Source: Neostapfia colusana (taxonomy: Eukaryota > Streptophyta > Magnoliopsida > Poales > Poaceae). Taken from it: 64,000 bases of DNA. The notes under the pieces were generated by a model. The model searched no databases and had not been told where the DNA came from. It worked only from the letters and a program-made list of their open reading frames with translations. Positions 13,501 through 25,809 of this stretch are shown piece after piece (the first letter of the stretch is position 1; every line of letters starts with the position of its first letter). The stretch covers positions 91,934,780 through 91,998,779 of the forward strand of contig JASWHV010000009.1 of the NCBI GenBank assembly GCA_030760725.1, read 5' to 3'. The position numbers were made by a program, and so were the translations under genes.

Positions 13501-14240
13501 CGGTTATTTTGAGTACCGCTTGTTCACTGTTCTGTGACGTAGTAAGAAGTGAAAGTAGCCAGATGAATGATATTATGCTTTGATGAACTATTAATTTTTG
13601 GAAACCATGTCTCCTGTAGATGTAGAGCTAATTAAGTTTATTTTCCACTTTGGGCATCACCACATCGGAGGAAAGCGTTTCTTGTTTGATTGTGGACTTC
13701 CGATTTGAAGGCAGCCTAAGGCTCATTAATCTGCTGTTATAAAACTGAAAGTAAGGATTAGCATGTAGGCGTGTCTTTATCGCAACATTCTTTTTCCTAT
13801 CTTAATAATTTCTGCATGTAGAGCTCCATGACTAGGGTGTCGGTTAAGCCTTGCTGAGCCATCGTGCTCACTGTTGCAATATTTTAGCTGTGTGCAGGTG
13901 AGAATTATGAGGAAGGTTCCGAGGACAAGGCGATGCCCCCGTCAGGGTACACGGCCGAGCTGGAGCCCTGCATGCCACCGTGATCTCCGCTTATATATGT
14001 TGCTAGTGTGTAGCGTCCCCGGGCTGGACGGCTGCAGTTTTGCTTAGTTAGGATGAGAGGCTAGCTATGTATAATACTTCCGCTGTATAATTAAGTTTCG
14101 TAAAAAGACTTCTGCTGTTTTATATCAAATAAAAGTTTGTATGTTGTTCATATTCTTTTCCTGTGTGCTGTTGGGTGCCGCATCGCACAGCACCGCCCTC
14201 TGCGATCCCGGAGTGGCTGAACCACGGGGTGGTCCCCACA
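10529..14240 (+). repeat. E1 3' LTR
   Basis: Begins TGTAAAATCC and ends CCCCACA; 3712 bp. It holds 10739-10965, missing from the 5' LTR, and lacks the GC-rich segment corresponding to about 1542-1736, with a short unrelated filler at about 12011-12025. Same TATA-like box, exon pair and hairpins as the 5' copy. A downstream AATAAA lies near 14128. Confidence 0.95.
12744..13983 (+). CDS. Putative spliced acidic ORF in E1 3' LTR (two exons)
   Basis: Exon A is 12744-12806 (63 nt, donor CCAG|GCAAGC) and exon B is 13898-13983 (after TGTGCAG, ending TGA). The junction is phase 1 and the joined frame is open, as in the 5' LTR, despite several substitutions between the copies. The C-terminus keeps E-L-E-P-C. 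Function unknown. Both LTR copies staying open after divergence is mild evidence that the frame is real. Confidence 0.42.
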
Positions 14241-14245
14241 GGGTG
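14241..14245. repeat. E1 target-site duplication, right copy (GGGTG)
   Basis: Matches 282-286; E2 LTR sequence resumes straight after it. Confidence 0.95.
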
Positions 14246-15074
14246 GCTGCGTGTGATTGGGAGCAACAGAGCGGCGCCAGTTGTGTTTTTCTCGGAAGAA
14301 AACAGAGAACCGAGTGAGCGAGGGAGAAACAAACTTCGGTTGTGCTTCATGCGTGGAGGATAAGAGCTGGAGCACAGTTGAGCGAGCACACAGGAGGTGG
14401 TGCCGAGATTGTCGGGCGAGGTCGGCTCCGGTGTGCTGTCGCGCCCGTGTGCACCCGAGAGGAAATCAGAGGCGGTTTGGTTGAGTGTGTGTATGACATG
14501 TGGGCCACAGCACCCCAAATATCTCCCTCCTCTGTGCTCTGATATTCCCGCACCACCTTCATCAAAATTCCACCAAAATTCGACGGTAGCCCAAACATGA
14601 TGTGAGGTATTTGAATCTAAACTCAAGTTTCAAAATTGAGCATGTTTTATTCAGTTTTAAAATTCAAATTTGAATTTGAACTCTCCCTCGAATATTCCTC
14701 GGAATAATTGGTATACGAGGTCCAAAAATATCCAATTTTGGATCATGAGCTCATTGATACATGGGGAATGCATCGGTGAATTCCTTTGTATGCATTTGGG
14801 CAATATGAACATGAATTCTTTCAAAAGAATTCAAATTGTGTTTAAATTCCCTCCACTCTTCTCATAGAGGAGGTGTACATAAGTTAGATTTTTGGGAGTG
14901 AAATTCTTTCCCCTAGGTTAACATGTGTTGAGCATGCGCTAGAGAAATTTTTTAACTCCCTCACATGTCCATTTGTATGTTCATCATTTCATGTGATACA
15001 CACTAAAGCATTCCTTTGCCTTAACTTTGTTTCACAATGTGACATAAAACTTTACAAAAGTTAGGGCTGTTACA
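14241..15074 (-). repeat. E2 3' LTR, proximal piece
   Basis: Matches 24504-25337 of the E2 5' LTR. On the minus strand it begins TGTAACAGCCC at 15074, next to the polypurine tract. It is interrupted at 14240 by E1 and continues at 286-1. Confidence 0.93.
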
Positions 15075-15084
15075 TCCCCCCCTT
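15075..15084 (-). other. E2 polypurine tract
   Basis: On the minus strand AAGGGGGGGA directly precedes the TGTAACAG start of the 3' LTR. Confidence 0.9.
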
Positions 15085-15133
15085 AAAAGAATCTAGTCCC
15101 GAGATTATAAAAAGAAAGAGGAAGGGAGAATGA

Positions 15134-18100
15134 CTACTGGACATATGTTACAAACAAGTCAGGCAAATTTAAACGGAGAAAATCCTCACTTTCCCACGTG
15201 GCTTCATCAGCGGTGTGGTTGCTCCACAAGACTTTGTAAAAACGCAATGTCCGATTTCTTGTGGCGCGAGTCTTCTCATCGGTAATCTGGATCGGATACT
15301 CAGAATAAGTGAGATCTGGTTGAAGATCCTCAACGTTCTCCATATGAACTGCGGTTGGGTACTAAGACATTTCAGCAGTTGAGAGACGTGGAAAACATTG
15401 TGAATACCCGAAAGTGAAGCCGGTAACTCCAATCGATAAGCTATGGGTCCGCATATATCAATGACAGCAAACAGCCCGATGAATCACGGAGCGAGTTTTC
15501 TCTTCAATCCAAAACGAAGAATCCCTTTCATCAGAGAGACACGAAGATATACATGGTCCCCGATGTCGAAGTGGAGAGGTCGACGTCTTTTGTCTGCATA
15601 GATTTTCTGCCGAGATTGAGCAGCCTTTAAGTTTGCTTGAATCACTCGCATTCGTTCCTCAGCTCCATTCACAAGATCAATCCCGTAGACCACTCTCTCA
15701 CCGGACTCACACCAATACAGTGGTGTGCGGCACTTCCGGCCATAAAGAGCTTCATACAGGGCCATCCTCATGCTGGATTGATAACCGTTATTATATGAGA
15801 ATTCTTCTAACGGTATATGGTCATCCCAATTCTTCCCATAATTGATGACACATGCCCGTAGAATATCCTCCAGAATCTGATTTACTCTTTCCGTTTGACC
15901 ATCGGTTTGCAGATGATATGCAAAACTCCGAATTAACTTGGTTCCCAAGGAAGCATGCAGTTGCTCCCAAAATCTGGATACGAATAACGCACCTCAATCA
16001 GAAACGATGGTACGGGGAACCCCGTGTAAACACACGATTCTCGAGATGAACAGCTCCACATAATTCTTTGCCACATATTTAGTATGGACTGGAATAAAAT
16101 GAGCTGTCTTGGTCAAACGATCGACGATTACCCAAATAGAATCATGCTTGTTGCTGGTTATGGGTAAACCGACGATGAAGTCCATACTTATGTCTTCCCA
16201 CTTGCATGCTGGAACCTTCAGCGGTTGAAGTGGTCCGCTTTCCTCATATGGTCAGCTTTAACCCTGCGACACGTATCACACTCAGATACGTATTTTGCAA
16301 TCTATCTCTTTCATCCGTGTCCACCAGAACTTAGAGTTCAAGTCCTGGTACATCTTATTGATTCCCGAATGAATGGAGTACTTGGATAAATGCGCTTCAT
16401 CCAATATCTTCCTCCGCAATTTTGTATTTCGGGGAACCACTATGCAGTTGTTAAACCATAGAGTACCCTCTTCATCTTTGCGGAACATCTTTAACTCACT
16501 GCTGTCCACTCTCCTCCGGATATGAGACATACCCCTATCTCTCTTCATAGCATCTACAATCTAATCTCTGATTGTAGGAATAAGAGCGAGGTTGAACAGC
16601 AATCCATAGGGAACTAAGCGCAGGCTTAGTTCTCCTTCTTAAGGTGCAGCCATTGCTAAATGGTGAATGTAGGCTTTCTGAGTAAGTGCGTCGGCAACCA
16701 CATTCTCTTTGCCCGGATGGTAATGAATTTCACGTTCATAGTGCTTGATCAATTCGAGCCATCTTCGCTGCCTCATATTCAGTTCTTTCTGTGTGAAGAT
16801 GTACTTGAAGCTTTTGTGGTCAGTGTAGAGATGTACTATATTGCCTAGTAAATAAACTCTCCACTTCAAAGCAAGGACCACTGCAGCTAGTTCAAGGTCA
16901 TGCGTCGGATAATTCTGCTCATGACCCCTGAGTTGTCGGGATCCATACGCGACCATGCGTTCTTCTTGCATCAACACACAACCCAAACCAATACATATGC
17001 ATCACAATAGACATCAAACGGCTTTGTTGTGTCTGGCTAGGCCAAAACTGGAGCTGTAGTGAGATACTTCACTAAAGTTTGAAAAGATTGTTCACATGAA
17101 TTGCTCCAATCATATTTGGTGCTTTTCTTCAACAGCTCTGTCATAGGTTTAGCGACTTTGGAGAAGTTTGGAATGAATCTCCGGTAATAACCCGATAAAC
17201 CTAGGAAACTCCTTACTTCATGAACAGATCATGGAGATTTCCAATTCAGCACTTGCACGATTTTACTTGGGTCCACAGCGATGCCATCTGCTTAAATAAT
17301 ATGCCCAAGAAACGGCACTTTGCTGATCCAAAACTCACATTTACTGAACTTTGCATAAAGCTTGTAATCTCTCAAGCGTTGGAGTACAATACGCAAATGT
17401 TCAGTGTGTTCTTCTGACTTTGAATAGACCAAGATGTCGTCGATGAAAACCACGACGAACTTGTCTAACTCCGGCATGAACACAGAGTTCATGAGATACA
17501 TAAAATGAGCCGGAGCATTGGTCAACCCAAAAGACATGACAAGATATTCATAAAGACCATATCTTGTCGAGAATGCCGTCTTAGGTACATCTTCTGTCCG
17601 GATTTTTATCTGGTGGTGCCTAGACCGAAGATCCATATTGGAGAATACCTTAGCACCCACTAGTTGATTGAACAAAATATTGATGTGTGGCAGTGGATAC
17701 TTGTTCCTGATAGTGACATCATTCAGTGGATGATAATCTACGCATAGTCTTAAAGTCTCGTCCTTCTTCTTCACGAAGAGTGCGGAACAGCCCCAAGGTG
17801 ATGAACTTGGGCGTATAAAACCTTTGTCCATGAGGTCATTCAGCTGCTCCTTAAATTCTGCTTGCTCCTTGGGTGCCATTTTATATGGTCGCCGAGAAAT
17901 AGGTGTTGTTCCCGGTGCTAGTTCAATCTTGAACTCTACATCACGTTCGGGCGGCATGCCCGGTAAGTCGTCGGGAAACACATCTGGATATTCACATACC
18001 ACTGGAATATCCTCAAGCTTAGGATCTTCAATCTGATGCACTGCTGCAACTTGTTGTGATGGATCCACAAGATTCAATGTGTTGGAACCGTGTATTTTGG

Positions 18101-18443
18101 AATTCAGTTGGACAGTCCGAGAGCTGATGCCTAAGTTAGCTCCATAATGTGTCAACCATGACATCCCCAAGATAATATCAATCCTTTGGCCTTTGAGTAT
18201 GATAAGGCTCGCAGGATAGATCTTTCCACCCAAACACAAAGGTGCCCGAGAGACCATCTCATCTGTTGATATCTTGCCTCCGGGTGAGCTGATATGAAAT
18301 GGATGCTTGACTGGGCTAAATGGAAGATGGTTCTTCAGCACATAGTAGTCTGCTAATAAAATTGTGGGTGGCTCCTGAATCAAACAACACGAAAGTGGGC
18401 TATTGATGTAAGGTGAACAGCTGGTTGTGGTAGGGTTGCACAA
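15134..18443 (-). pseudogene. E2 pol (protease, RT, RNase H, integrase, chromodomain), broken
   Basis: Read on the minus strand. Protease F-D-S-G-A-T-H lies near 18370-18400 but is out of frame with the long segment 18443-17292, which carries the rest of protease, the linker and RT to G-H-I-I, including F-I-D-D near 17440. RNase H is at 16986-16639 (Y-T-D-H-K, H-Y-H-P-G-K). The integrase zinc region is at 16548-16282, and the core is at 16185-15994 and 15948-15484 (G-Q-T-E-R-V). The chromodomain region is about 15432-15134. Many stops and frameshifts separate these pieces; position 17294 is one stop. Non-functional. Confidence 0.92.
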
Positions 18444-18727
18444 ACAACTTCTGATAGCTGCTGTTGAGGTGGAGGCTCATAAGTGAGCAACTCCAGCTGT
18501 GGTTGTGAGAGTTGCACCATAGACTGAGTTTCTTGCCTGACTGGTGAGTAATACCGCAATCAGTAGTTTGGAGGAACCTCGATATTGCTGTCCGGCGGTA
18601 TACTCCTTTTCAGCTCCGCTTCACAACGGAGATGCATGTCTTCTTTAATAATAGCGGAATTTACCAACTCGTTGCAAATACCGTTATTGAACAAGGTCAC
18701 TTGTTACTTAAGTTCGACGTTCATACC

Positions 18728-19331
18728 TCAGAAGAAATACTCACACTTCAATGCTTCTGAGTCTACCATATGAGTGGCATATTGCATCAAGTCTTCAAAC
18801 TCTTTGAAGTACTCGTACGCACTCCTTTCTCCTTGCTTTAACTGAAGAAAGTCTTGATACTTTGTTCGTAGAATTCCCGAACAAAGGTGACGTGCCCGGA
18901 ATACATTTCGAAATTCATCCCATGTCACGCGATGACCTTCAGGAAGAGTAGCGATGTACTCCGCCCACCAAGCTCCAGCAGATCCGTGGAGTTGTTGAGC
19001 AGCAAATAGAGTCTTCTTGTACTCATCGCACTCGAGCATATCAAACTTGGCTTCGATACATTGGAGGCAATGAGCCGACCTCCAACAGTTCTTTCGCTTC
19101 TAAGAAAACCGGTGGTTGTCTTGCTAAGAAATCCAGATACGTACATGGCGGGGGATTACGCTGTAGTGTCTCCTGTCGGATACTTTGTTGCACCAACAGA
19201 TCGAGAGACTCAGCAATCTTTCCTAAGATTTCCGCCAATCCGGTTGATGATGTCGGCACTTCTTGTCGTCGCGAATTATTTCCGCCGTAACTCGACTCAC
19301 CAACCTCACTCCTGGAACAAGTGTGATCCAT
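18728..19331 (-). pseudogene. E2 gag, broken
   Basis: The start (M-D-H-T-C) at 19331 lies one base after CTTGCAG on the minus strand. The N-terminal frame 19331-19041 carries the L-A-E-I-L and Y-L-D-F-L-A-R-Q-P-P-V-F motifs, then shifts to 19039-18728, which has G-A-W-W-A-E-Y, R-V-T-W-D-E-F-R and G-E-R-S-A-Y-E-Y. I see no intact CCHC knuckle between here and protease (18440-18728), so that part is probably deleted or decayed. Usual role: capsid and nucleocapsid. Confidence 0.85.
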
Positions 19332-21111
19332 ACTGCAAGAGTGAGCAATTTACGGTTTAAATTCAAAGTTTAAACTCAAATTGAATTGAAAACATAACCG
19401 TAAAAGCATCACATAGATATTACAGCACAACACAAGCTAACTAGGGTTTCGACAATTCTGAAATCTACCAAACTTGAGCAAGTTTGTCCAAACCCTTAAT
19501 TCCAACAGTGGGAAAAACTGAAAAATAACTCAAGAACATGTTATGGAACTTAGAGAAGTCTAAAACATCTCTGTCCACAGGAATCCTAAGTTAAATGAGC
19601 AAAGAGCAATGCTCTGTTCAGAATGACCAATTGGTCTTAGTTCCAGAATTTGAATATGATGATGGCAATTTCATGTCCCAAGTTGAATACCAAAGTCGTA
19701 TTTAACTTCAATATCTTTCCAACGAGTATTTAGTTGCCTCCATATCAGTTCTGGATCAAAAGTTGTGATATTTCAAAGCTGACAGAAATCTGGAACAATT
19801 TTGACAACAGCTCCTTTGAAAGTGTCTGTTTTATCCTCAAGATTTCTTACAATTATTCTCCAAATCTGGAGAACCTTTGAACTACAAAATCATAGCACAT
19901 ATCACAAGATTTCCAACAGTGTCCTACATGACCCTTAGAAATTTTTTCTACAGAAAGTTATGGTCAAAATACAGAAATTTCAAGAGAGCAATTTGTGCCT
20001 GCCATGTTTTTGAGCAGTTCGCACTCATCTGAGAATTTCATCCATTTGGAGGGTGATTCTGATCTGGAGTACAGAAAAGTTGTAGAAGACTTAAAAAATT
20101 TTCCATAAATGTATCGCACACCTCCATTGGTCCAAACAAACAAAAGTTATGCCCTGTTTAAGTTCAGCAAAAATTCTGCCAAAAACAGGGGAGGTTATTC
20201 TTAAGTCTTTGTGAATGAATCTATACTCCCAATTGACTCTTAGTTCAATATAGGACTTTATTAAACCCTAATGGAATCATAGACTCCAAATTTACTCTTT
20301 TCTTTGCAAACCTCTTTTTTCATGCAGTTCAAAACATATCAGGGTACTATGTTTCCTCACCAAATTAAAATCCTAACCGGCTTTATACTGGCATATACGT
20401 CTCAAGTGGTGGCACTAAAACTATCACTCACAAACATTTTCTAAATCACGTCTACTACTCGTGGTTAAGATCCCTGCAGAAAACCACTCAATAGTAATGC
20501 ACACATTGGTTTGTCATTTCAGGCAGGTCCATATCATAGTAAAAATATATGCCCCGTATCATTGCCATACGGGTCGTCCTTGAGTCAAGCCACGTCTCAA
20601 GGTACATGATCGGGTTATTCACCACCCGACGGGGGCTCCACACCTTTTCAATACAGCACAATGGTGGAACAGTGCTTTCGTAAGCCTCATAGGACATGAA
20701 GAGTCCTAGAGAACATACTTTATGTTACAAACCACACGATGGGGTCTCCTCCTCTTGCCCCTGGGTTTGCGCACTGGAGGCTAGTGCCATTCATATGTCT
20801 CTAAGTCATGAAGAGTCTTAGAAAACATATTCACTTTCCGTCCATTGCTGAACGGAACATCCCACACTACTTTCCTCGTATGGGGGAGCTAACCGAAATT
20901 GATCCGCTTTCGGTGGCGTTCCTTACCATTCTTACCTCGACGTAGGTGCGTCGCTACAGAATTGAAATACTGAAGAGTAACACATTGTTAGCTTGCCACC
21001 TTAAGTAACTATGCTAATTATACTCTTTAGGTGGGCATACTATATGTTTCTCACTCGTATACTCCTATGTTTTCGAAAATATGCTCTTTTCATGCGTGCT
21101 ATTCCCAATGT
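19332..21111 (-). other. E2 untranslated leader
   Basis: About 1.8 kb with no coding ORF. On the minus strand it carries a donor-like GAG|GTAAG at 20935, the conserved TTCTGCAG motif around 20474-20480, and a CTTGCAG acceptor just before gag. It is homologous to the E1 and E5 leaders. Confidence 0.6.
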
Positions 21112-21123
21112 GATTTGATACCA
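21112..21123 (-). other. E2 primer-binding site
   Basis: Minus strand TGGTATCAAATC, two mismatches from the initiator Met-tRNA complement, 3 nt after the LTR end. Confidence 0.85.
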
Positions 21124-21126
21124 CAC

Positions 21127-24100
21127 TGTGAGGGTCGTCCGCCCCCCCAACGACGGGGAAGGGACCGCTCTCGCCCAGGAATCGCAGTGGGTGGTACCGT
21201 GCGATGCGGCACCCAACAGCATGCACGAAAAGATGGTAAAAACATATGAAACCAACTTATTACTCAAGATAAGATCTTTTACAACATATTGTACACACAC
21301 AGCGGAATTTTAAACACTGGACAATCTACTCACTCGCGACTCTAACTACGCCGAAGAGACGTCGTTCAGCCCGTGAACTCTTCCCACTAGATTCACCGAG
21401 AAAGGCAGCGGCTAGGCTTCGGATGAGTGGAACGAACCGTGAGATTCATCGTCTCACCGAACAACCCTCTTCATAGCAGGCATCCTGCTACCTGCTAAAA
21501 CAACTCAGAAGCAACCGTGAGCACTAAGGCTCAGCAAGTCTTAACAATCAATCCTAAACATGTTACATGCAGGGGTAGTAAGACAGTAGGAATATGAATT
21601 TGCAAAATGAAGCTTGACTAATTTGATCCTTATATTCAGATTCTTATAGCCTTCATTTTAGTGGTCCTCATGCCTCACAACACCGGAAGTCCACAATCAA
21701 ACAAGAAACGCTTATCCCGATGTTGCTACCCTAATGTGGAAATGAACTTCAGTTGGAACTATCTCTAAGTCAGTCAAGGTTCCAATACAATGCTTAATCC
21801 ATGAACAACAAGTTAATAGACTTAGTTCCTCTTCTTACTACGTCACGGTGCAGTGGGCAAGTATGCTCAATCCTCTTCCGCGAGCGACGGTGATCGAATC
21901 AATAACAACCCGGAATACACGACACATATACCTGCCTCAAAAGAATCTCTCAAGAGCTCTTTCTTACGTTGTATGCAGCAACCTTTCACACAACACCCTG
22001 ACATAGAAAAACGTTTCACGCCAAGCAGGATGGTCCTCTACGCGGACACGTCGAAGTTGCCCTCTAAAGGATTTACACCTCACGCCTTCTTAACGCCATT
22101 CCCACGTGAAGGATGAGTTTCTATATCACGGTCCATTGAGTTACATAGGTTTCATGGGTCCTATACCCCACTATATACCCGGTACAGCTCAATCTTGTCC
22201 AGCAGGGCCTCATACGCGCGGTCCATAACCGATACGGACGGTGCTACAACCAACCTCCCCATTTGCCTTACCATCCCAGCCCAGTCCCAATGTGGTCTCA
22301 AGCATTTTCACACCCATCGCATGTCGAGACCAACCATGAGCACTCCATCATACAGGAACATCCCCGTCCTCATCTCATCTTCATGAGGGTGCTCTTATTA
22401 TTAACCTCTCGCGAGTAACTCCATTACTCGAACTTTCAAGTGAGTAGCTTTTTACTACTCGAGTTCTACCTAGCTAGCTACTACATTAGCCTAGCATCTA
22501 CGACGAGGCAAAGCCTACACTAAACCTTCTACTCATGGATGTAATATCCATGCAAGTGTGTCTCAATCATGCTAGACATAATGCACAATATCAAGTCTAA
22601 TACCCATGGGGTTAAGTAAAGAAAAATTTAAAATGGTAATTATACACAAACCGGGGCTTGCCTTGCTCAACGGTTTTGTTAGAAGCTAGGAGTTAGTCTT
22701 CCTCTGGGGAATCCGCCAAACTCGTCACGAGATGGAGATCCTCGCTGCGCAGTTGAGTCCTCGTCGAACGTCGACGTCACGTGAGCTATTGAGATGCAAT
22801 GCACATGTATTCAGAAGCAATTTAGCAAATGATTCAAAGATGTTGTACAAGTTAAATCACACATAAGAGTGATAACACCAGCAAGGTTTCTGTTGTTGGA
22901 TCTATAATCTTAGAGATGATGAAAGCTAGGTGAAAAGAGGTACTAGTAATCACCATGTGATTAAGTCCAATATATGAACACCTAAACCTAAAAGATGGTA
23001 GCTCAAGTTCTAGAGGTCCAATGAAGCTGAAAATTTAACCACGGCTTCTATGGAAGGTATTTAGGCAGTTTGCAAAAATTGAGCTCATGAAATGGCTCAA
23101 GGTGACCACAACAATTCCTTATGTGATTTCCACTAATCTGCCTTTACCCCCTAGATATTAAGCTTTCCTATGCTGTAAAGTACACTTTTTGTGAAGTACA
23201 AAATATCCTGAGTCCAAATGAATTGGTTTTACCATTTTTGGAGTTTCCTACATGGAGATATCGATTTTTCCAACTTGGGTAAAAGTCTGAAAATGTCTCA
23301 GTTCATTTTTCTTATTTTTCAGAGACATAAAGGATTGACACAACATTTAGCCAAGCAAATGAGATCCAATGCCTCTGACATTTTTACTTGAGTTCAAGTA
23401 TTTCTGGAAGAATGTCCTGCCCAAATTTGGTAATTTGCCAATAAACAGAACTCCTGTAGTAATTCCTACAAGATTTCCCTTAAATGAATTAATGAGCCAA
23501 ATCCTGGGATTTTTCGTAATCATTGGGCTGCACCTGTGGATAGTACTCTCATATAGGAATCCAACGAAATTTATTTTACAATTTTTGGACATTCCTACAC
23601 AAAGTTATGACTCTTCAGAGTTTTAACTGAATTGGGAAAATCCTGGAAAAGTTTAAACGCTGCCGGCGGGCCCATACGTCAGCACTCTCTTCAACCTCGC
23701 GCCAAACAGAGGACCCAGCAGCGACCTCCAGCAAGGGCCGCCGGAAGCCACTTTCCGACCACCTCCTGAGCCAATTCTCGCCGCCCCCCATTTTCCATGC
23801 CGCCCAACACGATGGTGGCGTCGCCGGCGGCTGAAGCTCACCGGAAAACAGCGCGCACCGGTCACAGCGTGAGTTAGGGTTCCGGCGAGCCCGCGGCAAG
23901 GTGAATTCTCCACCAAATGATCGGTTCTTGGGCTCTATAGCACCAGTGGAACATGTAGAAGATGGGCATGGAGGTTAAACGAACTGGGGAGCGCTCGAAA
24001 CCCATCGGCACCGTGCGCTCGACGTGGTCCGGCGGTGCGCCATGGCAAAACGTGGATTTTTTTGCTCTACACATCATTTCCCAGCCTAGAATTGAGGGAT

Positions 24101-25337
24101 GATGTGCACTAGGTAGTGAGGAAACTCTGTGCAAAGTTTGAAGCCTTAACAACCCGAATCGACAACGAATTTTGCAAATCCTTACCTCGGTGTCTGTTTG
24201 TGCCGCCTGGGAGAAAATCTTCAAATTCTCCTCCGACAAGCTACGGCTAGGGCTGAGCTTCGGGCGTGAGCATCTAGGGTCGCTGGTGCACCGATGAGTA
24301 AGCTCGCTTGGGCGTGATCTTCTTAGGTTTGAGCTGTCCAAGGTGACCCAACTCGGCTTACTTCAGTGCTCACTTGGGAGCAGTGGCACTTCGGCATTTT
24401 TTATGCGGAAGCGAGCTCGGGACAGCGTAGGAAAGGTGCTAGCCAGCTAGGGAACCCTTTGGTCAAGCTTTTTCGTGTGGAGAGCTTGAGCAACCGAGGC
24501 TTGGGTGGCTGTGTGTGATTGGCAGCAACAGAGCAGCGCCGGTTGTGTTCTTCTCGGGAGAAAACAGAGAACCGAGTGAGCGAGGGAGAAACAAACTTCG
24601 GTTGTGCTTCGTGCGTGGAGGATAATAGCTACAGCACAGTTAAGCGAGCACACAGGAGGTGGTGCCGAGATTGTTGGGCGAGGTCGGCTCCGGCGTGCTG
24701 TCACGTGTGTGTGCACCCGAGAGGAAAACAGAGGCGGTTTGATTGAGTGTGTGTATGGCATGTGCGCCACAGCACCCCAAATATCTCCCTCCTCTGTGCT
24801 TTGATATTGCTGCACCGCCTTCGTCCAAATTCCTCCAAAATTGTACGGTAGCCCAAACATGATGTGAGGAATTTGAATCTAAACTCAAATATTCAAAATT
24901 GAGAACGTTTGGTTCAGTTTTCAAATTCAAATTTGAATTTGAACTCTCCCTCGAATATTCCTCGGAATAATTGGTATACGAGCTTCAAAAATATCCAAGT
25001 TTGGATCATGAGCTCATTGATACATGGGGAATGCATCGGTGAATTCCTTTGTATGCATTTGGGCAATCTGAACATGAATTCTTTCAAAAGAATTCAAATT
25101 GTGTTTAAATTCCCTCCACTCTACTCATAGAGGAGGTGTACATGAGTTAGATTTTTGGGAGTGAAATTCTTTCCCCTAGGTTAACATGTGTTGAGCATGG
25201 GCTAGAGAAATTTTTTAACTCCCTCACATGTCCATTTGTGTGTTCATCATTTCATGTGATACACACTCTAGCCTTCCTTTGCCTTAACTTTGTTTCACAA
25301 TGTGACATAAAACTTTACAAAAGTTAGGGCTGTTACA
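21127..25337 (-). repeat. E2 5' LTR
   Basis: 4211 bp. On the minus strand it begins TGTAACAGCCC (25337) and ends CCCTCACA (21127). It has a GC-rich block at about 23650-24350 and AT-rich flanks. The conserved LTR motifs seen in E1, E5 and E6 are present: GCAAGCCCCGG at about 22651-22661, the hairpin 22412-22430, and the block around 21840-21900. Confidence 0.92.
22662..22785 (-). pseudogene. Decayed exon A of the LTR spliced ORF in E2 5' LTR
   Basis: On the minus strand, sequence after CAATAG (22786) runs to a GAGCAAG|GCAAGC donor at 22662. The last part resembles exon A of E6 (L-x-D-x-x-x-P-E-E, then E-Q before the donor) but has an in-frame TAA, and the length is not a multiple of 3. The downstream terminal exon region (near 21491-21440) keeps C-Y-E-E-G only. 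Read as a broken copy. Confidence 0.35.
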
Positions 25338-25603
25338 GTTAAGCGTACCACCCGCAGACGAATGGGTAAACTGAGCGGGTAAACCAAATCCTGGAAGATA
25401 TGTTACGGGCTTGTGCTATAAATCACGGTAAGAATTGGGATGATCAGTTACCGTTAGCCGAGTTCTCGTACAACAATGGTTAACAGGCCAGCATTAATAT
25501 GGCGCCCTACGAGGCGCTTATACGGGAGAAAATGCCGCACACCACTGAATTGGTGTGAATCCGGCGAGAGGGTCACCAGCGGGATTGATCTTGTCAACAA
25601 TGC
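25338..25603 (+). pseudogene. E3 integrase core fragment, broken
   Basis: Plus-strand integrase homologous to E6 48085-48350: Y-H-P-Q-T, T-E-R-V-N-Q with the catalytic E, F-S-Y-N-N-G and the M-A-P-Y-E-A stretch. There are stops after N-G (near 25372) and after Y-N-N-G (near 25481). Upstream coding sequence is cut off by E2; downstream it is cut at the S1 target duplication AATGC and continues at 28312. This is part of the oldest element in the window. Confidence 0.9.
25599..25603. repeat. S1 target-site duplication, left copy (AATGC)
   Basis: AATGC before the TG start of S1, repeated at 28307-28311. Removing S1 restores the integrase reading across the site. Confidence 0.93.
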
Positions 25604-25674
25604 TGCAACACCCTTAATTTCACTACCATGCATTGCATACATTTTTCATGTAGAGAAGCATTTGAAAAAAAAAG

Positions 25675-25795
25675 CAGAAATTGAGAAAGAACCATAGAAA
25701 TGGAGAAAGAACCATAAAATGGAGAAGGGAATATAGAAATGGAGAAGGAAATATAGAAATGGAGAAAGGAACATAGAAATGAAGAGAAATGGGAT
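25675..25795 (+). repeat. Tandem repeat 1 in S1 U3
   Basis: Degenerate purine-rich units of about 20 bp built on AGAAATGGAGAAAGGAACAT, about six copies. Not found in S2. Confidence 0.75.
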
Positions 25796-25809
25796 AAAAC
25801 CCTGGCCTC

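Larger units (their letters stand above)
287..14240 (+). mobile_element. E1, Ty3/gypsy chromovirus, complete but decayed
   Basis: Full-length LTR retrotransposon of about 13.95 kb with two LTRs, a primer site, a long leader, degraded gag-pol with a chromodomain, a polypurine tract and a perfect 5-bp target duplication. It is inserted in the E2 3' LTR, so it is younger than E2. The LTRs differ by two large indels: about 227 bp (10739-10965) absent from the 5' LTR and about 190 bp (roughly 1542-1736) absent from the 3' LTR. The many stops and frameshifts show it is not autonomous. Confidence 0.95.
14241..25337 (-). mobile_element. E2, Ty3/gypsy chromovirus, minus strand (right part; rest at 1-286 and beyond)
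   Basis: Minus-strand element: 5' LTR 25337-21127, primer site 21123-21112, leader, gag, pol, polypurine tract 15084-15075 and a 3' LTR cut by E1 and by the window edge. It lies in E3 integrase: E3 coding sequence resumes at 25338, where GTTAA is the likely right target duplication (the left copy is off the window). The coding region is heavily decayed. Confidence 0.93.

Noticed and set aside
14120..14626. 168-residue minus-strand open frame
   Set aside because: It crosses the E1/E2 boundary at 14240, so it is a chance fusion of two elements' LTRs.
24447..24860. Minus-strand open frame of 137 residues in the E2 5' LTR, partly shared with 14347-14598
   Set aside because: Sense-strand for E2 and shared by both LTRs, but that follows from LTR identity. 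It lies in U3, shows no domain, and the two copies differ in length through frame changes.
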